Part shown: positions 48,652 through 57,753 of the stretch, one piece after another | Layout: every line of letters begins with the position of its first letter | How positions within the stretch are numbered: the first letter of the stretch is position 1 | DNA from: Sweltsa coloradensis | Lineage: Eukaryota; Arthropoda; Insecta; Plecoptera; Chloroperlidae | DNA length: 64,000 nt | Assembly: GCA_024449915.1 (NCBI GenBank) | Contig: JAMZAV010001718.1 | Coordinates: forward strand, 124,001 to 188,000 | Direction: 5' to 3' | Made by a program: the position numbers and the translations under genes | The notes under the pieces: model-generated | Database searches by the model: none | What the model was told of the DNA's origin: nothing | What the model saw: only the letters and a program-made list of their open reading frames with translations

Positions 48652-48809
48652 CCTAAATTGAGAAGTTCTCGCAGTTCGGGAAGATCGGGATCGCTTTGGT
48701 GAAACAATTCGGTGTCTTGAGCGTAATGTGTAGAAATTCCTTAATTTTTTCTTTGCCTTTTCCTCGTCAAATTTGCAGCCACGCAGAAACCAAAGCACAC
48801 TTAAGTAAT
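48652..48809 (-). CDS. CRAL-TRIO protein, exon 2 (frame inconsistency)
   Basis: It starts with AT after acceptor cacatag, completing GAT (Asp) with the last G of exon 1, and encodes YLSVLWFLRGCKFDEEKAKK ... FYTLRS, the CRAL-TRIO N-terminal helical domain. After the serine codon (about 48717) the expected continuation DTELFHQSDPDLPELRELL is one frame over: the exon is one base too long or two too short. It ends tta gg at donor gg|gtcaga, whose two bases join exon 3 to make glycine. The domain is intact on both sides of the slip, and all other exons are clean, so an assembly indel is likelier than a dead gene, but a pseudogene cannot be excluded. Confidence 0.82.
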
Positions 48810-48929
48810 CTATGTGTCAGAAATTTATTCAATTAGGCCTAGGCTAAAGTAGTAGCCTAGATAGAGAATGTGCAACATAGGTCACGGAAAGAATTTGGTG
48901 GTGGGGGTCAGACAAAGATCAGTGGGGAA

Positions 48930-48969
48930 ATGTGGGGAGGGTTTACGATATCGTAAACCCTCCCCACAT
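48930..48969. repeat. Perfect 40-bp palindrome
   Basis: Arms atgtggggagggtttacgat and its exact complement, centred between 48949 and 48950 with no loop. It overlaps the next palindrome by three bases. Confidence 0.97.
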
Positions 48970-49000
48970 AGCAATGATGCCATATGGCATCATTGCTATG
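48967..49000. repeat. Perfect 34-bp palindrome
   Basis: catagcaatgatgccat and its exact complement, centred between 48983 and 48984, with no loop. It lies directly beside the 40-bp palindrome in intron 1 of the CRAL-TRIO gene. Confidence 0.97.
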
Positions 49001-49187
49001 ATGGTGGAGTTGAGTTGAGGGTAATTGGATGGAGGAGGAGAGTGGGTAGGTTGTGCAATTTATGTAGAATCAATATTATTGATAATATCGATATTAGGCC
49101 TATCAATAAAAATTTAAGTCTGTTCCAACAAAGATCTAGATGGAATCTCAATAGGCCTACTCCAAAATAGGTACGTGAAAACAAAAA

Positions 49188-49270
49188 CTTCAAAACCTTT
49201 AACGTTGCTATTTTAAGTAGTTCTATAAAGGACTTTCTTTAAAGAAGCAACGTAAGGTTTCGTTTTGAAG
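49188..49270. mobile_element. Miniature fold-back, copy a
   Basis: cttcaaaacctttaacgttg ... caacgtaaggtttcgttttgaag. It is one of three copies in intron 1 (others 51230-51354 and 51911-52001). Confidence 0.65.
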
Positions 49271-50404
49271 GGTTTTTTGTCACTAAAACAGCAAAAAAAG
49301 GACGATTTTATTTTTTGCCCCCCCCCCCCCCCCAACCGAACAAGTTCCCATCTTTCTTCGTAAATCATCCAATCACAGCGTCTCATTCCAGTCCGGACTA
49401 ATCGACTACCTGCCAGTGCAATTCTATTTAAGGATTGCTATGGAGATATCAATTTCATACCGGCATTTTTTACATTTTTTTTACATTTTCAAAAGGTATG
49501 TTTTTTGTCAGCGTAGTTGGGCAACCACATAAGGAAAATACTTGTTCGTGGTACCTATTACATGTAGAGAGTCAATTTTTGCGTATTGCCCAAGTCTGTA
49601 AAAATACCATATAACGATTGTCGCTACAGTAGCGAATTGATATGATAAGGGAAGGATAAGTGTCGCTACGCGACCATTATTAGAAACTGCCAATTCGAAT
49701 TTGTATTATGACCAAAATAAATAGTAATCAAAAATTAAATGCTGTAAGTACGTAGCTTTTTTATTAAATTAAAGAAACGTTGGCAGAAGGCTTTAAAAGT
49801 GTAAAATACCGATATGTAGGTAGGCTACTTAGGGGGCTAAGATTAGGCTACCACAACCATGCCTCAACTCAGTGCGCACCAAACAGTCTGCGGGAGACAT
49901 GTACAAGAATCTCTCTAAGCACCGCTAAAACTACTATCCGCTTTAGCTCGGGTGTAGTTCAAGCCACGCCTTCCGACAACTTTTTAATTTCTTTATTTGT
50001 ATCCAAAAATTATTATTTCCGTCTTGTCTATGACGGATTCAATTTTTATAATCATTTAAAGGTAGTGCAATTTACTCTAAAACAACCCTCTGTATTTGCC
50101 TAAATAGGCACCTTCTCACGTCAATCAAGTGTTGACACTTATCAGAAGTAAAGTAAATAGACTCCAAGCTGAAAATAATTTCAATTGCAATATCCCTGCG
50201 AAGAACTACAGGTCTTGACCTATTTTATTTGGGATAGGCTACTTGCCTTTTTCACTTGGCTGACAAGTGACAGCTAAATTCACAGAACTATAAAATTTAC
50301 ACTCTAAACAAAAAGTCTTATTATGACAGTTGTCCTAAACGCATAGGCCTATGAATGATTTATTAATACTAACCGATCTGAAAATGTACAATGTAGTAGC
50401 TTAA

Positions 50405-51092
50405 TTGAGCGAGCGTAGCAAGCGTCTTCACTTAACTCTTATGGCTCAAATGTCGTTTTTTTTTTTTTTTTTCTGTTACTGCTTCGGTACAGGTCGCACA
50501 GTTTCTCTGATCGACCTGAAATTTTGCACACATGTACATACCACCTATGCGGGTTGCTGTATAGTTTTTGAACCAAATCCGATCGTTGGTTAGCCTATAA
50601 AAAAATTTAAAATTAAAAAAAAAAAAATGTTCCGATCGTTATGAAATTTTGCAGGGTCAATAAGTACAACATTCTCTCCTATTTTTCAAATTTTCAGCTA
50701 AATCGGTCAAGACCTTAAGTTGTGTAGATAGAAATTACATTTTAACAAAAGTAATGTAGGCCTACTACCATGGCAACGAAAAGTCTCACGAGAATTCTGC
50801 TCACTATGCACTGCCACCTAGAAGTAATCAAAATACTATTGAGGAAGCAGTGTATTAGGCCTATTTGTTATCAAAGAGTTAAAATAGTTTTCCCAAAGAA
50901 ATGATGTCAAGGTCCTCTAGATGGCGGTGGATTTTATCCATTCTCTCCTATTTTACAAATTTCCAGCCTAAATCGGTCAAGACCTTAAAGACTTATTGGT
51001 ATGTAACATTATGGGAATGTCGTACTCGGGTCGTGTTGCACGTACCACCGGTGCTCGCTCAACAACGCGACGGGACTTTAGCGTTTTCCTAG
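50405..51092 (+). mobile_element. Rolling-circle (HINE)-like element, type C
   Basis: It starts A|TTGAGCGAGCGTAGCAAGCG and ends gctcgctcaacaacgcgacg ... gcgttttCCTAG|T. The 3' terminus matches types A and B, while the subterminal repeat is TTGAGCGAGC instead of TTGGATGAGC, changed in both ends together. The interior carries a different direct repeat (ctcctattt..caaattt and aaatcggtcaagacctta, at about 50670 and 50940). It lies in intron 1 of the CRAL-TRIO gene. Confidence 0.7.
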
Positions 51093-51229
51093 TTAGTAAT
51101 TTACACAGGTTAGACAAAGACAAGCACATTAGGCTGCATTTGGACAGCCATATTGGCTAATTGGCTATTAGGCAATGCCTCCTTCATTCTACATCGAACA
51201 AACCCCTCGACTTAAAATACTCCACAGGC

Positions 51230-51354
51230 TACAAAACCTTTAACGTCACTATTTTAAATAGAAAGAACTTTTGGCACAAAAGGACATTCGTTTAAAATGG
51301 AGACGTTTTTGAAGGGTTTATTTGTTTAAAATAGTGACGTTAAAGGTTTTAAAG
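51230..51354. mobile_element. Miniature fold-back, copy b
   Basis: acaaaacctttaacgtcact at the left and agtgacgttaaaggttttaa at the right, with attttaaata next to each arm. Confidence 0.7.
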
Positions 51355-51910
51355 GTATTTTGGGTTTTGAGGATTTTTTTATTATGTTTTGTAAGGTTAC
51401 TTGCAGTGACGGTGGCGGTGTTGCTGTGACGGTGCTCAGTTCTCAGCATGATCGGCCTGAAGGCGCGTCACTCCTCGCTACTTATAACTAAATTTTGTTT
51501 ATATAACAGCATGAAATGAAACTTGCGAGTGCATTTTTTAATTATAGGCCTAGGCCTACAACTGCAATTATAAAAAATCAATTATTTGGTACCTACTTCT
51601 GTTGTTGGTATGGACCAGTTTTTCAACCCTGTTTTTCTTAAATACAACAATGAAAAACAACCTAAAATTAGTGCCTATAATATTTTAAAGTGATTTAAAT
51701 TATTAAAAAATACACTTGCCAGTACATGTTTCATTTCATTATGTTTTATTAATAACTGAAGCCTACCTATATTTATCGATGAGTGACGCGGCTTCGGCCA
51801 AGGCCTACTAGGCGTAAACTGGGCATTTGTCATCGTAAAAATGAAAATTGCCAACATGGCGTATAGGCCCTAGTATCGGTACCAACCTGTTTCACTCAAA
51901 TACTCCACCT

Positions 51911-52001
51911 ACAAAACCTTTAACGTCACTATTTTAAATATAAAGGACTTTCAACGGAACAGTACTTTCGCTTGAAATAAGCAACGTTAAAGGTTTTGAA
52001 G
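51911..52001. mobile_element. Miniature fold-back, copy c
   Basis: acaaaacctttaacgtcact ... gcaacgttaaaggttttgaagg, 91 bp, the same ends as copies a and b. Confidence 0.7.
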
Positions 52002-52826
52002 GTATTTTTGGTTACTATAGGCTTATAGCAAAAACGTGATGATTCTATTTTCTATTTTTTTATTATGTTCCTGTCAGGGTACTTCCAGCCAGTACGTAGA
52101 ACATCTCTGCACGGCAGGCCTAAATGATGGCGGCCCGAAAACAGTGAAATATGCGAGTGATTAGTAAGAGAATTTAACCTAATAGTAATTGTAGGCTATA
52201 TTTTCAGAGTAAGTAGTGTTCATAAATCGTTAATGATGAGTTATTTTTTATTTCTCATTTGAAGTTGTTTTTCATTATTTTTATTGAAGGAAAACAGTGT
52301 TAAAAAACTGGTCCATACCAACAACAGAAGTGCAAGTGCCAATCAGGTACAGTGGTTTTTCGTTGTTTTTAATGGAAAAACAGTGTTGAAAAGTTGCCTC
52401 CCCCCCCCACCGAAGAAGTAGGTAGGTAGTGCTACCCAAACGCATTTGTCACTATTTGTCACAGCCTTGTGTAGCCTACACATTTTGCGACAACTTAACT
52501 TCTTAAACCACCGATGGCACAGCCGTTCCAGAATTTAATGACAGTTAAATCATATCAAGATAACGATTAATGGCGGCCGTCGTTGCGACAAGCTTACAGA
52601 CTCAGGAGTCAGGACAGTAACGACAATTGATAACGATTGATATTTCATATCAACCGTGGTCGTTATTGATTGTCGTAGCAACATTCACGCCATTATTACA
52701 GAATCGCACTGCAGTCCAGACTGACAGCGTGTGATAAACGTTAGGGCCTACTGAACTGAACTGAAAATAAATTCAGTCTGCACCCAAGCCAGTTCGGACT
52801 CGGCTCGCATGATGAACGTGGTATTA

Positions 52827-53343
52827 AGGCCGATGGACAATTGTCCGGTAACGATAACGAACGTTAGGTTAGGCCTACCGTTAACGATAACGGGAAGAAA
52901 GTTGAATCACACGTTAACATACGACATGATGCACAATAAAGCTTCCCGTTGCCGGTCGTTCCTCTATCCCGGCAACGACAACGGGAACATCACCAAGTTT
53001 TTAACTGTCCATAACGTTCCCGTTCCGTACGTTACTAGAACCAATCGGAATCAAGATGTGCACGTCCAAAAACTATTTTATCAGCTGATTGATGGTTTAT
53101 ACGCAAGTAATATGCAAAATAAATTAACACAAATATGCAGAATAACAAAATAACAAAACATAATTAACACCGTTGAGTGACTAGGCTAATATATAAGTCA
53201 CTCAACGTTAACACACTTATTATTTGATTTGTTCCCGTCGGTTTGCTTCACGGGCTATTGTGCATCGAAGCCCTTAAACGTTAGCGTCTTCCCGTTCTCG
53301 TTGTTGTTCCTGTTCTCGTTACCGGGCAATTGTGCATCGGCCT
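52827..53343. mobile_element. PIF/Harbinger-like MITE
   Basis: Inverted ends of about 33 bp (aggccgatggacaattgtcc / gggcaattgtgcatcggcct), flanked by TTA on each side (52824-52826, 53344-53346), a TWA target typical of PIF/Harbinger. A 12-bp hairpin (cgttgagtgact / agtcactcaacg) lies near the centre at about 53168-53205. A 114-codon frame overlaps it and is incidental. Confidence 0.65.
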
Positions 53344-53583
53344 TTAGTCTTAACCAAGGTTTCTTGATGTATAGGCCCTAGGTAGGCCTACAAAATTTGA
53401 GTTGTATTGATTATCCCATACAGGCCTAGTATAAGATCCTAGGCCCTTGCATAGGCCCAGGCCCCTAGGCTATGGATGCCTGGAAGTCCTCCCTGGGGCT
53501 TTGTGTATTTAATGGGGTGACACTGACAGGGTCTAGGGCCTAGGTTCCTAGGGCTATAAGAAGGCATTAGATTTGGTACTCAC

Positions 53584-53728
53584 CTAATTTTGCATGTAAG
53601 TGCGGCTGCGTTTCTAGCCATTCTTGCAATCTCAATACTTTTAAGTCACGAAGACATTCGTCTTCATTTAAAAATTGAGACGCATGCAACTTTGCTTTTT
53701 CTGACAGTGTGCATGTATATTCTTCCAT
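53584..53728 (-). CDS. CRAL-TRIO protein, exon 1 (initiator)
   Basis: The minus-strand ATG at 53728-53726 has a good context (aacATGg). The exon encodes 48 residues: MEEYTCTLSEKAKLHASQF, LNEDECLRDLKVLRLQEWL and ETQPHLHAKL, then a lone G at donor g|gtgagt. LNED..RD....LR.WL..QPHL is the usual N-terminal signature of CRAL-TRIO carriers in insects. The lone G joins AT from exon 2 to give Asp, consistent with the QPHL....DD.FLL.FLRG consensus. There is no signal peptide, fitting a cytosolic protein. With exons 2-5 the product is about 272 residues, near the family norm. Confidence 0.88.
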
Positions 53729-54256
53729 GTTGCAAGAAATGCCCGTATCTGCTTGTTTGCATTCAAATTTTTACGTAAGAGCAATGAGTTATTAATATGT
53801 AACAATGAACCTTTAGCCCAAGTTGCGATTTTAGTAAACGAGACAATGAAAACCACCTGTGGCGTGACAGCTCCCACACGTTCCCGTTATGTTTACGAGC
53901 CAGTGTCACCACGCATCACTACGCGTCGTAGGCGAACAGAAAACTACAGATCCCATGGTCCTTCCTTATCTAAAGGGGAAATGCTGATGCACTTTGATAT
54001 CATTATTTAAAATTAGCCTACTTTTTTATACGTCATTGTGTTGAGTGTACGTAATCGCGAAACGAAGAACGAACTTGCCCCCCTAAAACGGAAGTTAAAA
54101 ATACAGCTGATGACTTTTTCCATGGACCCTGCAGTAATGCTCTGTAATTTGATTGGTTGGTATCTATGATTGGTTTATTTCAAACGTTGGCGCCATGGTT
54201 GGGGGGTTGGGCCATAGACATCCTATATAATTGGCTAGACCAGCAGTCTGTGGTCC

Positions 54257-54361
54257 ACTTCCGGTACAATTAGAAGCCATCTTAAAATGACAGTTTACAT
54301 GTTAATCAAATGGGAGCGATTTGTGTCCAAATAGTTCTCAAGATTGCCGCCCGGTTGACAG
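54257..54361 (+). promoter_or_regulatory. Possible divergent promoter and first exon
   Basis: An ETS-type site ACTTCCGG (54257-54264) and a YY1/Pho-type site GAAGCCATCTT (54273-54283) lie close together, an arrangement common at metazoan start sites. Downstream, ATG at 54310 opens 17 codons (MGAICVQIVLKIAARLT) and stops at a consensus donor cag|gtaagc (54362). An earlier ATG (54287) is out of frame and short. No second exon was recognised, so a gene is only suggested. The CRAL-TRIO start lies about 530 bp to the left on the other strand. Confidence 0.3.
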
Positions 54362-54362
54362 G

Positions 54363-55391
54363 TAAGCATACTAGCCTTTAAGGTGGGACAGGACCTCGGT
54401 ATAGTGCCTACGTTGGTGGAAGGAGAAGCTAAAGAGAGGCCCTGGAGGTGGGACTTAACAAGTGTCACTCAAAATATTCGAAAATACGCCGTCCAATACA
54501 CGGTCCCCAGTTGCCCCGTGTGGCTGTGACTATACTATGTACTGCAGAAGCTCTGAAAGCGCGCGTCTCAGTCAGCCAGCGTAGGCCAGATCGTTCACAA
54601 ATGCTACTCGACTCATCGGGCTCACTCTCGAACGAGTTAGAACAAGATGATGTTAGTTCTAGGGGAGTAGGGTGGCTGAGTTAATTACATCAAACCGTAT
54701 TTTGTTCAAAACTCATATATTATTTTAAAGGTAAAAGCTGATCATGTACATTATCAGGAAATATCAAAATGGAATTTTTGTTTGCTGTGAATGAAGAAGA
54801 TTTATAAAATTTCCTGACTAAAAACGTAGGGGATTCAACCCACGTCCGTAATAGGTACCCGGTACCAGTACGCCGTACCGGCATATAATGTAAAATACTT
54901 TTGATAAAAGGGACCTCAAGAGATAGCTGGTAACTGCATTGAACAAGTGGTGTATGTATAAATTGCTTTGTAATATTCTTTTATCATTAAATTTGGGGGG
55001 GGATGTTTATTGCGTTAGTTACGGAAGTACCATTTTATATATTATTTTTCATTTAATTTTGGAAATCATTCATTGGATAAATAAGCAAATCCACCTCCTG
55101 ATTAATTAAGCCCAGTGGCATATCAGGGGGGCTTCAAATAATCTAGTGTTTAAGCAAAAAAATTAATTCATCTATTCATTTTTGTAGACACATAATAACC
55201 ACTTAAAAAAATACCCATTTTCAAGAAATTGCTCGTGGACTATGGCCCGAAATTTAAATTTTTAAAGGCTAATTCTTTGCAATTAGGTGTGGTTATCGTT
55301 GGATAAGTTTTTTATTTAATTCTTGCACATTGGTAATGATAAACATAGGTAAAATTTACTATCTATAATATATAATAATCTATATTCTATG
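54363..55391. other. Unassigned
   Basis: The 78-codon frame at 54448-54684 shows no family resemblance. From 54690 the DNA is AT-rich with no further signal that I can see. Confidence 0.4.
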
Positions 55392-56261
55392 CAGGGGCGC
55401 CGGATTTTGAAAGTTCCGAGGGGTGCTCAACTTCGTGGAGAAGGGATCAAGTACGGGTTTTTGGGGGGGGAAAGCCCCCCAACATTAGCGCCGCAGGCGA
55501 AAATTTTAAAATCACGTTTTTATAGTGCATTTAGTGCGTTCTAGAAAAAAATAGGGGCGGATGCAATACCGAAATACTGTATTTTTTGTACCGCAAAAAC
55601 TAGAAAACTCCCAACAAGAGAATTGGAACACTAACGAGATAGATCATCATGTTACCAAAATAATGCAATTTTTTACAGAAAAAACTAGAAAAACCGTAAA
55701 AAATATGGAAGTGCGAGATAGACCATGTTACGCCATCGAATATGCATATCATTACGTTTAGCGATCGCGTCCAACAAAACTAAAGTGAGTTTGACGTTTG
55801 ACTAGCTCTAGCAAAAGCATATCGTTTCTCAGCGCGAGCACTGTCGATTGTCGAGCATGGCCCTTTGGTGGGGATTCCGGTTCGAGCATATGGAAGGGGA
55901 GAAGGGCATGTGTACTCATAAGAACAATTAACAATCACAATGCGATAAAAAGACCCCCCGCCCCCCCACCTGTTGTAGCTGACTGCAAGAAACAGGGGAT
56001 ATTTTCTTTTACTTCAATTGTGATTACGATTAAAGTTGCAAAAATATTTCAAAATGCAAAAACTTTGTTTTAATCACTTTTGTTGCTTCCAAGTGAAAAA
56101 TAGAAACATTTTTTTTTTTAATACCTCAAAACTTAGATAGTTATAGGCAGGCCTAACTTGTATTTTATTTTTATTATTTTTTATTGTTTGGAGGGGTGCA
56201 CCCCTCCAAACAATCTGAGGGGTGCTTCAGCCCCTGAGCACCCACATAATCGGCGCCCCTG
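55392..56261. mobile_element. hAT-like element with perfect 8-bp target duplication
   Basis: Inverted ends CAGGGGCGCCGGATT / AATCGGCGCCCCTG and a perfect flanking duplication attctatg (55384-55391, 56262-56269). The termini are C/G-rich (gaggggtgctcaac / ctgagcaccc). The 66-codon frame inside has no transposase signature, so the element is non-autonomous. Confidence 0.88.
56183..56214. repeat. Perfect 32-bp palindrome inside hAT
   Basis: attgtttggaggggtg and its exact complement, with no loop, close to the right end of the hAT-like element. Confidence 0.95.
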
Positions 56262-56269
56262 ATTCTATG

Positions 56270-56981
56270 AACTCGTACATATGCCCGAACCCTAATAACT
56301 TCCACATAATATAGATACATTTACAATCGTAAAATTGTCCCCGCTCGGGATTCACCACGATTCATCACGATCGGAGTAAGACTGGTAAAATGCAAACAAT
56401 CAAACAAACAAACAAACAAACACAGAAAAAAATAACAGCCAAACTTTCTTCTCCGCTTTGCTTGTCACGTTACGCACTTCCATTGAGCAGGTCATGGAGT
56501 GGGTACCCCCCTGCCCCACACCGCGCAATTGGTTGGATCCATTCAAGATGTCTTTGATTTAGTCTCTCGCGTCTGCACTGCGCATGCAACGCGACGTAGA
56601 CCGCTGAGTCACAGCAATGGTCATAAATAAAACACATGTCCCGACAGTCGACACAAACAGTAGATATGGACACAGGGAAATAAAAAGACGTCATTTGCGA
56701 GAATGTTTAGGCTACTATAATAGCAACACTCGATCGACGACCACAACAATGAATCAAATGAATCGAAACTAAGAACAAGCCACCCCATGGGTTTGTTCGG
56801 GACGTAAAAAACCTAAACAATGCAAAGTTATACATATGAAAATTGGTGGGGGTCAGTATGCAGAAAACTTGTAATGACCGATTGACCGTTGTTTGTTCAC
56901 ATACAAAAATGATAGGTCCCCGTTAGGGCGCCTCAGCCAAGCAGTGGTGTGCTAACATTCGGCCCTGATATTACTAGAAAA
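56270..56981. other. Unassigned
   Basis: A CAAA microsatellite lies at about 56399-56421. The frame at 56470-56694 on the minus strand is not supported by any family resemblance. Confidence 0.4.
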
Positions 56982-57753
56982 CTAGGAAAACGATAAAGTC
57001 CCGCCGCGTTGATGGATGAGCGTTTTTTTTGTAAGTTTTTTGTTTGCGTTTTGTGCGTTTGTTTGCACTATTTCCTTTGGAAGTGCTTTTTGAATGCATT
57101 GTAGGTGATTGTTGTAAAGTTTCTATTGTTACTTGTTAATTGGTATTATAAACTTCAAAAAACTCATATTATTAAAACCTTTATTTCTGTGGATTCTGAC
57201 TAACTTTTTCAACTTTTTCTTTCAAAAGGTACTACATCACCATAACCTTAATGTCAATGGAAATCTGAACGTTTTTAGCCCCAACCCGTTTGGTCAGAAA
57301 TCGGTCCAAATGTGACGAAAATATCGCACTAAAAATTGAAAAACTAATATTAAAACCCTTTTATTTCTATGGATTCTGCTAACTTTTCAACTTTTTCTTT
57401 CAAAAGGTACTACATCACCATAATCTTAATGTACATGTGAAATATGAAACGTTGTAGCCCCACCCGTTTGGTCAGAATCGGCCCAAATGTGACGAAAATA
57501 TCGCACTAAAAAATCGAAAAAATCGTAAAAGTACGATATTCATGAGAAATATTTATGGGATTGTACCCAAAATCAATACACCCCCAAAGGGTTCAGAGAA
57601 AACGAAGGTCCCCTAGAATTTTCATCAAGATCGCATATGCCTTTGCCCGGTAAAGAACGAACAAACAGACAGAAAAAAAAAAAAAACCCGAGCTAATTTT
57701 TTTTTGGGGGTCAGGAAATGAAGTCTTCGCTTCCGCTCGCTACGCTCATCCAA
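56982..57753 (-). mobile_element. Rolling-circle (HINE)-like element, type B
   Basis: Minus strand: TTGGATGAGCGTAGCGAGCG start and acttTatcgttttCCTAG|T end, with gctcatccatcaacgcgg before the stem. The interior holds the tandem unit with accaaacgggt and tagtaccttttgaaagaaaa that is seen at 16632-17407. Confidence 0.72.

Noticed and set aside
48652..48799. Alternative start of CRAL-TRIO exon 2 at acceptor cttaag (48800)
   Set aside because: It would supply one base to a codon needing two after exon 1; the acceptor at 48810 gives the correct phase and adds the expected YLSV residues.
48868..49170. 100-codon plus-strand frame
   Set aside because: It crosses the two perfect palindromes and lies in an intron of the minus-strand gene; no family resemblance.
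52809..53153. 114-codon frame, the longest in the window
   Set aside because: It begins just outside and runs through the Harbinger-like MITE; the peptide has no recognisable domain and follows the element's own repeats.
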